Below, in pieces: positions 51,453 to 59,795 of a stretch of DNA of 64,000 nt. Source of the stretch: Nocardiopsis metallicus (lineage in GTDB: Bacteria > Actinomycetota > Actinomycetes > Streptosporangiales > Streptosporangiaceae). Position numbers and translations under genes: made by a program. How positions within the stretch are numbered: the stretch's first letter is position 1; every line of letters begins with the position of its first letter. The stretch lies in NCBI RefSeq assembly GCF_014201115.1, contig NZ_JACHDO010000001.1, positions 6,076,001 to 6,140,000 on the forward strand. The letters run 5' to 3'. Below the pieces are notes generated by a model. The model saw only the letters and a program-made list of their open reading frames with translations. It did not search any database and was not told where the DNA came from.

Positions 51453-51779
51453 GCGGGATGGTGGGATTTTTGCCCCGATACGCGGTGATTCGTTCCAGCC
51501 TGCCCGGGTGCTGCCGTGCCGTTGGAGACCACGGAAGACCACCGCCGACCGCCGGGTTTCGGAACACTGGAGTCACAGCGGAGCTAGTTCGACCGCCTGC
51601 GGGATGCGGATCAGGTCCACTGTTGCTGACCGGTATGTCTTCATCTGGATGACATGGTCGGACATCGTCACGGGGAAGCGGATCTATCGTCCTACCCATC
51701 CCAGTAGGCCCCGGTCTGATCTGACTGCTGGAGTCCGGGACAGCTTGACGGGTTGCCCCCATGCACGCCTATGATGACG
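51453..51779. other. Gene-poor stretch beside the tRNA remnant
   Basis: About 330 bases with only weak, shadow-like frames. No integrase or excisionase remnant could be recognised on either strand. Confidence 0.5.
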
Positions 51780-51910
51780 GTGTCAGGGATGCCTGACACT
51801 GAGGGAGCCCCGAAGAGAGCTGCTGGGATAAGTCGGAACCAGGCAACTGGATCCTTCCGTCCGATATGAGACGGTTGAGGCCCCCAGAGCTCTCCTCCGG
51901 GCTCCTTTAT
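51780..51910 (+). ncRNA. Candidate structured RNA beside the DUF3800 gene
   Basis: A leading hairpin GTGTCAGG-GATG-CCTGACAC (51780-51799) is followed by a long closed domain. GGAGCCC (51804-51810) pairs with GGGCTCC (51899-51905), GAGAGCT (51815-51821) with AGCTCTC (51888-51894), and CTGGG (51823-51827) with CCCAG (51883-51887). Inside, CGGAA/TTCCG encloses CCAG-GCAA-CTGG, a GNRA tetraloop on the plus strand, and CGTC/GACG forms another arm. TTTAT follows the last pair. RNA motifs named DUF3800-I to -XI are known near DUF3800 genes. Membership in one of them is inference. The GNRA loop favours plus-strand transcription, but the minus strand is possible. Confidence 0.65.
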
Positions 51911-52758
51911 GCTGCGACTTGTACAGCCTGCAGGTCTGGCCACCAGCAGCGGTTTCTGATGTACGAGGGGTCTCCCAGTACCTTCAACCCGTAGCCGAAA
52001 AGCTGTCCGTGGTTGCTGCGCTGGAGCTGATGTCTGACCTCTAGGAGGTAGGCGGCGCAAGCCGGATCATCCACGTCTCCGGTGAGCGCGGAGTTGAGTA
52101 TCCCTGCATGGATGTCGGCGAGTTGGATACCGTCCCACTCTGTTCCACGCCATACAGGTGGCCACTTCAAGCAATCCCAGGGCACAGGCGAAGGCGATGA
52201 GTAGATGCGAGTGAGGTACCGCAGCGCGGCTGCTGAATCCAAGCCCGCTACAGACCCGAAGCGGACAGACCCGAAGCGGGGTCCGCTGGGCCAGTTCTCG
52301 GCAGCGTAGGCCACCCTCTCCAAGGTCAGCCTGGTCACATAGTTGTAGAACAACGATGAGTCCTTGCGCATCCCGGCGGAGGAGCGAACTGAAGCCTTCT
52401 CGACCACAACGTGGACGACGCGCGCTCCGGGAATGCTACTCAACTGCTCAGCAGCCAATTGCCGACGCTTCCAGCGCTTCGCCTTGAAATGCTCCACCCA
52501 GTGGAGTGGTTTGGTTGTGTTCAGGTGGTACCTCAACCCTCCCGCCACACACCGCATGCTCGCTTCGGCTTCATGGGGGACCATGAGAGCCGTCATCGCG
52601 AAGAAGGGCGATGACCTCGTGCTGAAGCCGCGATCACCTGTCTCGTCCACAAACACATGCACCAGCGGACGTTCGTGCTTTGCAGTGCCGAGGAGCGCTG
52701 CTGCTTTGGGTGCAGGCTTCAACGCGGCCTGTGTGGAAGGCTGGCCCATGTTACCCAA
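51907..52758 (-). CDS. DUF3800 protein
   Basis: 283 residues. The RNase-H-like DUF3800 start VHVFVDETGDRGF (about residues 33-45), with D-E-T-G-D metal-type residues, is clear, followed by FFAMTALMV. The conserved late block GIQLADIHAGIL supplies another acidic residue. Function unknown; the family is frequent on mobile DNA. TTG at 52758 is used because AGGAG lies 8 bases upstream; ATG at 52749 is the alternative. A 15-bp in-frame tandem duplication (52251-52265, 52266-52280) repeats SVRFG. Confidence 0.82.
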   Translation of the reverse strand: MGNMGQPSTQAALKPAPKAAALLGTAKHERPLVHVFVDETGDRGFSTRSSPFFAMTALMVPHEAEASMRCVAGGLRYHLNTTKPLHWVEHFKAKRWKRRQLAAEQLSSIPGARVVHVVVEKASVRSSAGMRKDSSLFYNYVTRLTLERVAYAAENWPSGPRFGSVRFGSVAGLDSAAALRYLTRIYSSPSPVPWDCLKWPPVWRGTEWDGIQLADIHAGILNSALTGDVDDPACAAYLLEVRHQLQRSNHGQLFGYGLKVLGDPSYIRNRCWWPDLQAVQVAA

Positions 52759-53093
52759 CGTTGTTGCTCCTGCTGGTTCCGTTGCCTGCGCTCAGGACAG
52801 GAGCACAGGCTCATCCCTCTTCGCCCGCCCCACTAGATGTACTGGCCCCACCCCTACATCTTGTGGCTGGGTTCAACAGTAGGACTAGGCTGCACCAGCC
52901 GCAACAGACTACGGTGTGGACGTGCTCGAAAAGGCGGGGCGTACAGGCGCTTATTCTCCTTCGCCGTGTTTGCCCGGTGCCAGTGCGGCTGTCGGATGAC
53001 GAAGCCCCCACTCTAGATCACCACTAGAATCTGTCACTGGGTGTTGCGGATTGGTGCGCTTCAGTAGCTGTGGTACGGCAGTGTAGGACAGAG
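52759..53093. other. Intergenic stretch, no gene seen
   Basis: 335 bases between divergent genes with visibly lower GC than the core region. The only frames are short. No dyad longer than 6 bp was noticed. Confidence 0.5.
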
Positions 53094-53612
53094 ATGAAGA
53101 GTGTGCTGATGGACCCAACTGCAATCACAGGTATCGCCGGAATCATCGGAACATTGGCAGCCGCGATTCTCACGCCACTCATCGCAGAGAGAGCGCGTCG
53201 CAAGAGCGCCCGTCAGGAGCAGCTCAGGGGGCGGCGTATGGAGCTTTATGCCGATTTGCTGCGCTTCACCGCACGCATCGTCGAGAACGCGGAGAACTGG
53301 TCAGCTACACCACTCGTGGCCTTGGAAGAGGTCGACCTGGATGAGCTAGACCGTGTGGGTGGTCAAGCGGATGCTCTCGCGAGCGAAAAGGTGGACGGGC
53401 TCCTTCAGGACTTCATGAGCAGGGCTAGCACCTTCCACCGAGCCCTCGCTGAAGCACAGGAATATCTTCGTCCCCTGCGCGCTGATGCTGGTGGTCCAGC
53501 CGATGACACGACTTCCATCCAGCAAAGAGTGTGTCTGGCAGACATGGCTTCCGAGCTGCACCGCGTGCATAAGACGCTCCGGGCTCGTATCCGCTACGAG
53601 ATGCGCGACTGA
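53094..53612 (+). CDS. Hypothetical membrane-anchored protein
   Basis: 172 residues. One N-terminal membrane helix (ITGIAGIIGTLAAAILTPLIAERA, about residues 9-32) followed by a charged helical region (RRKSARQEQLRGRRMELYADLLRFTARIVENAENW), probably coiled coil and cytosolic. The arrangement resembles small hypothetical proteins of mobile islands. Start among ATG 53094, GTG 53070 and ATG 53109 is not settled; AGGA sits just before 53094. Confidence 0.6.
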   Translation: MKSVLMDPTAITGIAGIIGTLAAAILTPLIAERARRKSARQEQLRGRRMELYADLLRFTARIVENAENWSATPLVALEEVDLDELDRVGGQADALASEKVDGLLQDFMSRASTFHRALAEAQEYLRPLRADAGGPADDTTSIQQRVCLADMASELHRVHKTLRARIRYEMRD

Positions 53613-53766
53613 CCATTTCAACCAGCACCGTCTCGGAGGGGCGATTGAGGGAAGAGCCAGCACAGGTGTTTTATCTTGTGCCGGGTGCGATGGACGCTCT
53701 GGCATGTGTCAGGCCGATGGTTAGGTGTTGAAGTGTGACCGCCGGGTGCTAGTGATCCCACAGCGC

Positions 53767-54621
53767 TCACGACAGCTCTGCCAGTAGAACCTTGCCCGCT
53801 CGCTGCGCGTGCCTGGTCTGGTCCGTCTCCTGCTTGCGGTACCTGGCTCCCAGGACCCTGTTCGCGCAGACCCACAGTCGGCTGAGCTTGCCGTCACGGC
53901 AGGCGAGGTCGGGGGCCAGCCGCTTTGTGATCTCCTCTGTGAGGTCGGGGATCCGGAACGCTGACTCCCACAGCTTCGCCGCGTCCAGGCCGCGGGGCAT
54001 CAGGCCCCAGCTGTCCCAGTCCAGCAGGAACAGGCGGGGTGCGGTCAGGTTGGCCCAGTGCAGATCCCCGTGGCCGATCACCCACTGGGAGACGGTCGTG
54101 TCGATCGGGGCACCGAACGCTTCCCGGATGGAGCGGTCGATGTCGGCCTGGATGAGGGAGACACGATCGGTGTCCGTACTGGCCAGCCGCTCCAAAGCGG
54201 TGGATAGCTCCTCCCACCACTGGCCGCTCAGCTCGGGTGCCTTGTCCAGCGTGTAGGCGGTGGAGACCACCGGTTCGCCGATGAGCGTCATCTCCTCGGC
54301 ACGGCAGACGAGGTCGTCGTTCATCCAGTGCACCGTCTGGATGAACGACGGCTTGGGCACGTCACGCACGGCCACCGACGCCTCCAAACCGCTGAACTCG
54401 CGGGCGAAGACCCTGGATGGCGGGCGCCAGCTGATGCGCGCCCAGGTTCCGCGTGTGGTCGGCGCCCCCACCGACGGGCGTGATCCACGCACCACCAAGC
54501 GGTCCTCGACGAGACGGGTGCCAAGTCTGTCTGCTGCTTCCTCAAGCAGTCCCGGCGGTCTCCCCTGGGCTCGGAGGCGAAAGGTCGTTGGATCGGCGTG
54601 TTCGGGGGTGGGGGCGCTCAA
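53767..54621 (-). CDS. APH/HipA-like kinase-fold protein coupled to hisS
   Basis: 284 residues. The catalytic loop VIGHGDLHWANLT and metal motif LFLLDWDSWG indicate a phosphotransferase fold. The N-terminal lobe is atypical (TWARISWRPPSRVFAREFSGLEASVAVRDVPKPSFIQTVHW). The C-terminal 70 residues (DLTEEITKRLAPDLACRDGKLSRLWVCANRVLG) recur as a fragment at 49.6 kb. TTG start with AAAGG upstream, 4 bases after the hisS stop, so it is co-transcribed with hisS. Substrate unknown. Confidence 0.78.
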   Translation of the reverse strand: MSAPTPEHADPTTFRLRAQGRPPGLLEEAADRLGTRLVEDRLVVRGSRPSVGAPTTRGTWARISWRPPSRVFAREFSGLEASVAVRDVPKPSFIQTVHWMNDDLVCRAEEMTLIGEPVVSTAYTLDKAPELSGQWWEELSTALERLASTDTDRVSLIQADIDRSIREAFGAPIDTTVSQWVIGHGDLHWANLTAPRLFLLDWDSWGLMPRGLDAAKLWESAFRIPDLTEEITKRLAPDLACRDGKLSRLWVCANRVLGARYRKQETDQTRHAQRAGKVLLAELS

Positions 54622-54625
54622 CCGG

Positions 54626-55921
54626 TCACCTTTCGAGGCGTTCCCGAAGATAGGCGCTGGCCTGTGCCAGAGGAACGCGGCTCTGATCGCCCGAGACCAT
54701 GTCGCGGACGGTGACCTCGCCGGACTCCTGCTCTTCGGAACCGAAGATGACGGCGAACCGCGCGTTCTGCGCGTTCGCCCACTGCAACTGCTTGCCGAGC
54801 TTGCCGGAGGAGCCCAAGTAGGTGCCCACCCGCAGCCCCTGCGCGCGTAGCTCGCTCGCCAGCTTCATCAGCTCGGCCTGGCCGCCCAGTACCGTGATCG
54901 CCACGTCGAGCCCGACGGCGGGAGCGTCGCCGGTGTCCTGCATGGCCAGGATGCGCTCGATGCCGATGGAACCGCCGCAGGCGGGCATGTCCGGGCCGCC
55001 CAGCGAGGCGACCAGGCCGTCGTAGCGCCCGCCCGCCGCGATCGACCCGGGGAAGCCCTCGGCCTCGACCTCATAGATCGCGCCCGTGTAGTAGTCCAGG
55101 CCGCGCACCATGCGAGGGGCGAACACGGCCCGATCGCCCAGGCTCGCGGTCAGCTCCAGCAGGCTGTCGATCTGGGCGAGGCCGCGCTGGCCGCGCTCGT
55201 TGGTGGCGAGCTTGGACCGGATCAGGTCCGGGTCGTCGGAGGCGACGTCCTCGGCCAGGCGCTCGGCACTCGCCACGTCCAGCCCGCGCTCATCGACCAG
55301 CTCCTTGGCCACGGCGCCGGCGCCCACCTTGTCGAGCTTGTCCAGCGTCGCCAGGACCCCGTCACCGTTCTCCTCGGCGACGCCGTAGACCTCCAGCAGG
55401 CCGCGGAGCGCTTCACGACTGTTGACGAGGAAGCGGAACCGGTTCACCCCCAAGGCGTCCAGGCTCTCTGCCAGAGCCAGGACGACCTCGGCGTCAGCCA
55501 GCGGGGAGGACGAACCCACCGTGTCGATGTCGCACTGCACGAACTCCCGGAACCGGCCCTCCTGGGGGCGGTCGGCCCGCCACACCGGGCCGATGGCGTA
55601 GCGCTTGTAGGGGTTGGGCAGCTTCGCCCCGTGGGTGCCGATGACCCGGGCCAGGGGAACCGTGTGGTCGTAGCGCAGGGCCAGGTCGGGCTTGCCGGAG
55701 GCCTCGTGGACCCCGCGACGCAAGATCTTGAACAGGAGCTGGGAGGCCTCTTCGCCGTACTTGCCGGTCAGCACCTCCAGTCGCTCGAACGCGGGGGTCT
55801 CCAGCGGGTCGAACCCGTAGCGCTCGAAGATGTCGCTGACGGTGGTGAACGCCGCCCTACGGCGGCGCAGGTCGTCGGCGAGGAAGTCCCTCGTTCCGGA
55901 GGGAGCTGCTGACTTGGCCAT
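54626..55921 (-). CDS. hisS: Histidyl-tRNA synthetase, second (eukaryote-like) type
   Basis: 431 residues, class II HisRS charging tRNA-His. Motif 2 region YKRYAIGPVWRADRPQEGRFREFVQCDID, HisA-like block GLDYYTGAIYEVE and motif 3 GGSIGIERI are intact. A C-terminal anticodon-binding domain follows (VGLDVAITVLGGQAELMKLASELRAQGLRVGTYLG). The wording of motif 2 (PNPYKRY, DRPQEGR) resembles the eukaryote/archaeal-like branch rather than the usual bacterial HisRS, so this may be an additional copy. It lies between a biosynthetic-looking locus and a kinase gene. Self-resistance or a specialised role is possible. Confidence 0.88.
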   Translation of the reverse strand: MAKSAAPSGTRDFLADDLRRRRAAFTTVSDIFERYGFDPLETPAFERLEVLTGKYGEEASQLLFKILRRGVHEASGKPDLALRYDHTVPLARVIGTHGAKLPNPYKRYAIGPVWRADRPQEGRFREFVQCDIDTVGSSSPLADAEVVLALAESLDALGVNRFRFLVNSREALRGLLEVYGVAEENGDGVLATLDKLDKVGAGAVAKELVDERGLDVASAERLAEDVASDDPDLIRSKLATNERGQRGLAQIDSLLELTASLGDRAVFAPRMVRGLDYYTGAIYEVEAEGFPGSIAAGGRYDGLVASLGGPDMPACGGSIGIERILAMQDTGDAPAVGLDVAITVLGGQAELMKLASELRAQGLRVGTYLGSSGKLGKQLQWANAQNARFAVIFGSEEQESGEVTVRDMVSGDQSRVPLAQASAYLRERLER

Positions 55922-55970
55922 GTGAACGCTACTCCTGCTGTGACTTCACGGTTCCCGGGACGGCGTCAGA

Positions 55971-57206
55971 CTACTGTGGGTCAGGCTCGCTGACCGACCA
56001 GTCAGGGAAGTGCCGGGCCAGGAGCGCGACCAGCGAAGCGCGGTCCTCGGGGCTGCCGTGACCGGTGTGCAGCAGCGGTGTACCGTCGACGGCCTCCAAC
56101 TCCTCCCAGCCGTTGAGCGAGTCCATGAGCGTGCGCACCCCCGTCATCAGGGACAGGGACATCTGCGGCACGATCGCGTCCAGGGCGTGTGCCTGGTAGT
56201 AGATCGAGGAGCGCCGGGGCGCGGTGGAGTCGATGCGTTCGGCGTAGTTGACCTCGCTCACCTGCGGGTAGCACGAGTCCAGCAGCACCTTGGGCACGTC
56301 CCACACCGGCATGAAGCAGTCCACCCCTCCGGTCCGACGTTTGGGGTAGGGGAGCGGGCATCGCCCGTTCATCAGGCAGAACAGCAGTTCAGCCATGACG
56401 TCCTCGCGGTTGTAGCCCATCAGGAGGCTGGACCCGCCGATCTCCTTGTTGAGGGCACGGCCCACCAGGTTGAGCAGCCAGGTACCGAAGAAGTGCGAGG
56501 AGTCCGGCCCGTAGGCGGACCTGATCTCGGTCCACAGGGCCTGGGGTGTGGTGCTCATCCCCAGCAGGGCCGCGATGTCCTCCGGGTAGAGCACACGGTG
56601 GCCGAACCCGTTGCCCTCACAGAGCTCTCGCGCCCGGTCGGCGGCGGTCCCCCTCCAGAGGGGGTCCAAGACCACGGTGAAGCACAGCACCTGGTCGGCT
56701 GGCAGATCTTGCGCCGTGGCGTAGCGGCGCAGCCCTTGGACGATGCTGCTGGAGTCGCCACCGCCGGAGATCCCGGCGACCAGCGGAAGCTCCACGCGGT
56801 GTTCGTTGAGGAAGTCCGCGATCTTGTCGAAGACCATCTCGCGGAGCTGCTCGTCGTCCACGAGGTGGACGCCGTGGAGGGAGTCCTTCTCCGCGTACTT
56901 CAGGTCGTACATGGCCGCGACCGGGCGGTCCGTGTGCGCGTACGTGCTGAGGGCGGGCGGCACCAGTTCAGCGTCGGTGTTGCGCATGCACTGCAGGATG
57001 ACGTTGCTCGTCTCGGGGATCTCCTCCAGCGTGTGAGAGATGGGAACGGGCCGCAGGCTCCCGTCGCCGGGTACTTCGTAGGCCTGGAACATGGACGGCG
57101 GAAAGCGGTTCGCGCGCAGCAGATCGGCGAACGACAGTGCGTCCTTCTGCGCCAGGGGCCTCGCCCCGTTGGCGAAGAGCAGTGTGACCCGTTCCCAGTT
57201 ACTCAC
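55971..57206 (-). CDS. PP-loop ATP-pyrophosphatase (adenine-nucleotide alpha-hydrolase-like) with N-terminal beta-grasp-like domain
   Basis: 411 residues. The PP-loop SGGGDSSSIVQGL (about residues 146-158) marks N-type ATP-pyrophosphatases, which adenylate carbonyls for amide, thioamide or lysidine formation. The family also includes asparagine synthetase, TilS, ThiI and QueC. Residues 1-80 (VTLLFANGARPL, SFADLLRANRFPPSMFQAYEV, LEEIPETSNVILQCMRNTD) look like a beta-grasp (ThiS/ubiquitin-like) fold without a C-terminal GG. The middle GSSLLMGYNREDVMAELLFCLMNGRCP resembles the substrate part of TilS/TtuA-like enzymes. GTG start with AAGGAG upstream, 41 bases after the small peptide gene. Probably the modifying enzyme of that peptide or a partner of a sulfur relay; this is inference. 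Confidence 0.72.
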   Translation of the reverse strand: MSNWERVTLLFANGARPLAQKDALSFADLLRANRFPPSMFQAYEVPGDGSLRPVPISHTLEEIPETSNVILQCMRNTDAELVPPALSTYAHTDRPVAAMYDLKYAEKDSLHGVHLVDDEQLREMVFDKIADFLNEHRVELPLVAGISGGGDSSSIVQGLRRYATAQDLPADQVLCFTVVLDPLWRGTAADRARELCEGNGFGHRVLYPEDIAALLGMSTTPQALWTEIRSAYGPDSSHFFGTWLLNLVGRALNKEIGGSSLLMGYNREDVMAELLFCLMNGRCPLPYPKRRTGGVDCFMPVWDVPKVLLDSCYPQVSEVNYAERIDSTAPRRSSIYYQAHALDAIVPQMSLSLMTGVRTLMDSLNGWEELEAVDGTPLLHTGHGSPEDRASLVALLARHFPDWSVSEPDPQ

Positions 57207-57247
57207 TCATGGCTCCTTCGTTTTCTCAGGCGGACGAACGCGTCGGT

Positions 57248-57418
57248 CTAGAAGTGAGCGGTCAGGGCGGAGCAGGCCAGGGTCTCCTCCACCCGGGGCG
57301 CGGTCATCCTGTCCATGCCGACCTGGGGCAGGGTGAGCGTCATGATCCTGCTGAGGTCGGCGGTGGTGAGCTGCGTCGTGCGGTCGGTGGACGTCGTGAG
57401 GCTGGTCTTGTTGCTCAT
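57248..57418 (-). CDS. 56-residue peptide, candidate precursor
   Basis: Short hydrophilic protein with Thr/Ser-rich N-terminus (SNKTSLTTSTDRTTQLTTADL), a central SRIMTLTLPQVGMDRM segment and the C-terminal end VEETLACSALTAHF with the only cysteine. AAAGG lies 6 bases before the ATG, and the gene is followed 41 bases later by the PP-loop enzyme. Size, composition and position fit a leader-core precursor of a ribosomally made peptide, but no known class is recognised. Its promoter carries the 52-bp element shared with the PKS operon. Confidence 0.65.
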   Translation of the reverse strand: MSNKTSLTTSTDRTTQLTTADLSRIMTLTLPQVGMDRMTAPRVEETLACSALTAHF

Positions 57419-57535
57419 GTGCGCCTTTCCCGTGGGGTGGTCACCATCGCGATGATCAGAACCGGTCAACCGTCCAGCGGGCTTCGTGCTGCCAACGGCG
57501 ACCGGAGTCAGAAGTGTCGCGCGCCTCGGGATATC

Positions 57536-57587
57536 GACCTATGCGCAGACGCATAATTCCACCGTTCGATTTATGCGCTGTGTTCGA
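57536..57587 (-). promoter_or_regulatory. Shared 52-bp regulatory element, copy A
   Basis: Minus-strand layout TCGAAC-N4-CGCATAA-ATCGAAC-N18-CGCATAGGTC. Identical in spacing to copy B at 59796-59847, with 37 of 52 positions equal. The two CGCATAR words are 32 bp apart (about three turns). On the plus strand it contains the palindrome TATGCG-CAGA-CGCATA (57540-57555). It points toward the peptide gene, whose start is 118 bases downstream. Confidence 0.8.
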
Positions 57588-57711
57588 AACACCCGGTTTG
57601 AACAGCACTGAGGAACCCAGCATGTCGAGTGCACATGCCTCGACTCGTCGCTGGTCCTACGCTGAACGCCGAGAGTGCGACGCACGACATGTCTGGAAAG
57701 AGCAGGAGAGC

Positions 57712-58359
57712 ATGATTCGCTCAGTGGTGTTCGACGTCGGAGAGACCCTCATCGACGACACTCGGGAGTGGGCGCGATGGGCCGATTGGCTCAACGTCCC
57801 CCTGCACACCTTCTCCGCCGTGCTGGGTGCTGTCACGGCTGAGGGGCGCAACAACGCGGAGACCTTCGACTACTTCCGTCCGGGCTTCGACCTGGCCGAG
57901 GAGCGCCAACGGCGTGAGGACGCGGGCCGCGGAGAGCTCATCGAGGAAGTGGACCTGTACTCCGACGTCCGGCCCGGGCTCCAGGCCCTTCGGGAGGCCG
58001 GACTCTGGGTGGGGATCGCCGGAAACCAGACCGCCCGTGCCGGAGAGCTCCTCCAACAGTTGAACCTTCCGGTCGAGGCCATCGCCACGTCCGGGGAGTG
58101 GGGGGTGGCCAAACCCGACCCCGGTTTCTTCGACCGAGTCATCGCCATGGCGCCCGGGGAGCCGCAGGAGATCGTGTACGTGGGCGACCACCGTGACAAC
58201 GACGTTCTTCCCGCCCGCGAAGCGGGCTTGCGGCCGGCGCTGATCCGTCGCGGCCCCTGGGGGTACCTGTGGGCGGATCAACCCCAGGTGCGCGCTCACG
58301 CGGACTGGGTCATCGACTCCATCAAGGAACTGCCAGGCCTGCTCACCACAAAGGGCTGA
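57712..58359 (+). CDS. HAD-superfamily hydrolase
   Basis: 215 residues. Motif I VVFDVGETL (nucleophile Asp8; the second position has Gly rather than Asp), motif II IAGNQTA, motif III Lys in WGVAKPDPGFF and motif IV VYVGDHRDNDVLPA. The canonical second Asp of motif I (DxD) is replaced by DVG, which is seen in some haloacid/phosphatase-like subgroups. A small alpha-helical cap follows motif I. Divergent from the peptide gene and overlapping the XRE gene end by 17 bases. The ATG is preceded by AGGAGAG. May dephosphorylate a pathway intermediate. Confidence 0.82.
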   Translation: MIRSVVFDVGETLIDDTREWARWADWLNVPLHTFSAVLGAVTAEGRNNAETFDYFRPGFDLAEERQRREDAGRGELIEEVDLYSDVRPGLQALREAGLWVGIAGNQTARAGELLQQLNLPVEAIATSGEWGVAKPDPGFFDRVIAMAPGEPQEIVYVGDHRDNDVLPAREAGLRPALIRRGPWGYLWADQPQVRAHADWVIDSIKELPGLLTTKG

Positions 58360-59662
58360 CCCCGGCCTGAGCGACGAAATCCCGAGCTTGGACCTGGGTC
58401 GGCCCGGACGACAGGAGGAGACCTGACAGCGCCCGCACGTGAGGGTTGAGCCGCGTGTGCTCCGGGGCCTTCTGCCACGCGGACCGGAGGTTGGCCAGAG
58501 CCACCTCCTGGCGCCCCAGGAGGTGGTGGGCGCGGGCCACGTCGATGAAGTAGTGCGAAGCGCGCTCAGCGGGAAGTTCCCGGGGTGGAGTCCAACCCGC
58601 AGCCGCCTGCAGCGCTTGGTCGGGGTCCTCACACTCCAGCGCCAGCGTGACCTGGTGGACGCGCACCGAAGCGCTGCCGAAGGCCGTTCCTGTGTAGACC
58701 GCCTCCCGGGTGTGCTCAGCGGCGAGGCGCGCTTGTACCAGGTGGGGCGCGGCCTGACGGGGTTGGCGGTTCCGCGCGGCGAACACGGCGGCACGCATGT
58801 GCAGGGACCCGTAGGCCGCCCACGAGCGCGCGTCCGAGGGCGCCAGATTCTCCGCTGCCCGTTCGAGCAGACGGCGTCCTGCTTCGTGCTCGCCGGAGCA
58901 GAAGAAGGTCTCCCCGCGCACGTAGGTGGCGGCGGCCCGCGTCACCTCGTCCCCGGTCTGGTCGGCTGCCCACAGGAGCACCTGGATGGTACGGGCGGAA
59001 AGGTGGTGGAGGCCGAACTTGTCAGCGATCGCGTCAGCAGCTCGGTACGCCTGGACCAGCAGCCGGGCCGTGTGAGCACGGTCCTGCCCCTGGCTGCTCA
59101 ACAGGGCACGGCTCAGCTCAGGGAGAAGCTCGGGAAGCCGTGCCATCAGACAGCTGTAGTGCGAGTTCAGGCGACAACGGATGAGGCCGCTGACCTCGCG
59201 CTGGAGCTGACCGAGAGTGCGCACCCTGCCGTCGTCGGGAAGGTCGTACCGGTTGACGAGGGATTCCAGCAGCGCGATGCCACGATCCCAGTCGACATCA
59301 CCGCTCCAGCCTGTTGAAGTCAGATTCTCGGGCTCGGGCTCCGTGAGAACTCGGGGCGCGTCGTCGGGCGGATGCTGGTCCAGAGCTCCGAGCCCCTGGA
59401 GGGCCTCGTGGATCTTGCGTCGGTCGCTGAGCCCCTTGCCTGCCTCGGCGCGGGTGATGGTGCTCTGGGCGACCCCGCACATCCTGGCCAGAGCTTCCTG
59501 GGACAGGTTCTTGACCCGTCGGCGCAGAAAACGGATCACCCGCTGAGCGTCGCGCTCCCGGACAGCGTCCACCATTTCCGGGTCCCGCCATACCCACGAG
59601 GGGATGCACTCACAGGAGCCGTGTAAGGCGCCGCGGTCTCGTCCGCAGTTTCCACAACGCAT
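58343..59662 (-). CDS. XRE-family regulator with N-terminal Cys cluster and TPR-like helical domain
   Basis: 439 residues. The N-terminus has CGNCGRD-x8-CEC (four Cys plus His; possible zinc site). A helix-turn-helix follows at about residues 53-78 (LSQEALARMCGVAQSTITRAEAGKG). The large helical remainder (ARLLVQAYRAADAIADKFGLHHLSARTIQVLLWAADQTGDEVTRAAATYVRGETFFCSGEHEAGRRLLERA) resembles the TPR-like sensor part of SARP/XRE regulators. Start ATG is at 59662. It sits between the two copies of the shared 52-bp element and is the natural candidate to bind them. A broken copy lies at 49.7-50.4 kb. Confidence 0.88.
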   Translation of the reverse strand: MRCGNCGRDRGALHGSCECIPSWVWRDPEMVDAVRERDAQRVIRFLRRRVKNLSQEALARMCGVAQSTITRAEAGKGLSDRRKIHEALQGLGALDQHPPDDAPRVLTEPEPENLTSTGWSGDVDWDRGIALLESLVNRYDLPDDGRVRTLGQLQREVSGLIRCRLNSHYSCLMARLPELLPELSRALLSSQGQDRAHTARLLVQAYRAADAIADKFGLHHLSARTIQVLLWAADQTGDEVTRAAATYVRGETFFCSGEHEAGRRLLERAAENLAPSDARSWAAYGSLHMRAAVFAARNRQPRQAAPHLVQARLAAEHTREAVYTGTAFGSASVRVHQVTLALECEDPDQALQAAAGWTPPRELPAERASHYFIDVARAHHLLGRQEVALANLRSAWQKAPEHTRLNPHVRALSGLLLSSGPTQVQARDFVAQAGVSPLW

Positions 59663-59795
59663 CGAGGGGTTCCTCCGTCACCTGGGGGTGTAACGAGATC
59701 ACTCCACAGTAATCACGGTTTCCTCCCCGCGCTCAGCTTCTTGCCGAAGCGGAAAGGTTCTCCCCGGAGCCTTCGCACCTGTCAGAGAGGAGAAA

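Noticed and set aside
51289..51774. Frames on both strands across the tRNA remnant that might be integrase remains
   Set aside because: No tyrosine- or serine-recombinase motif is present; the frames cross the terminator and tRNA sequence.
55971..57206. Lasso-peptide cyclase (asparagine-synthetase-like)
   Set aside because: It has the PP-loop but is 411 residues, lacks the degenerate glutaminase domain, and there is no lasso protease/RRE gene nearby.
57206..57210. ATG-AGT-GAG-TAA mini-frame overlapping the PP-loop gene start
   Set aside because: Three codons only; the ribosome site spacing fits the GTG at 57206 better.
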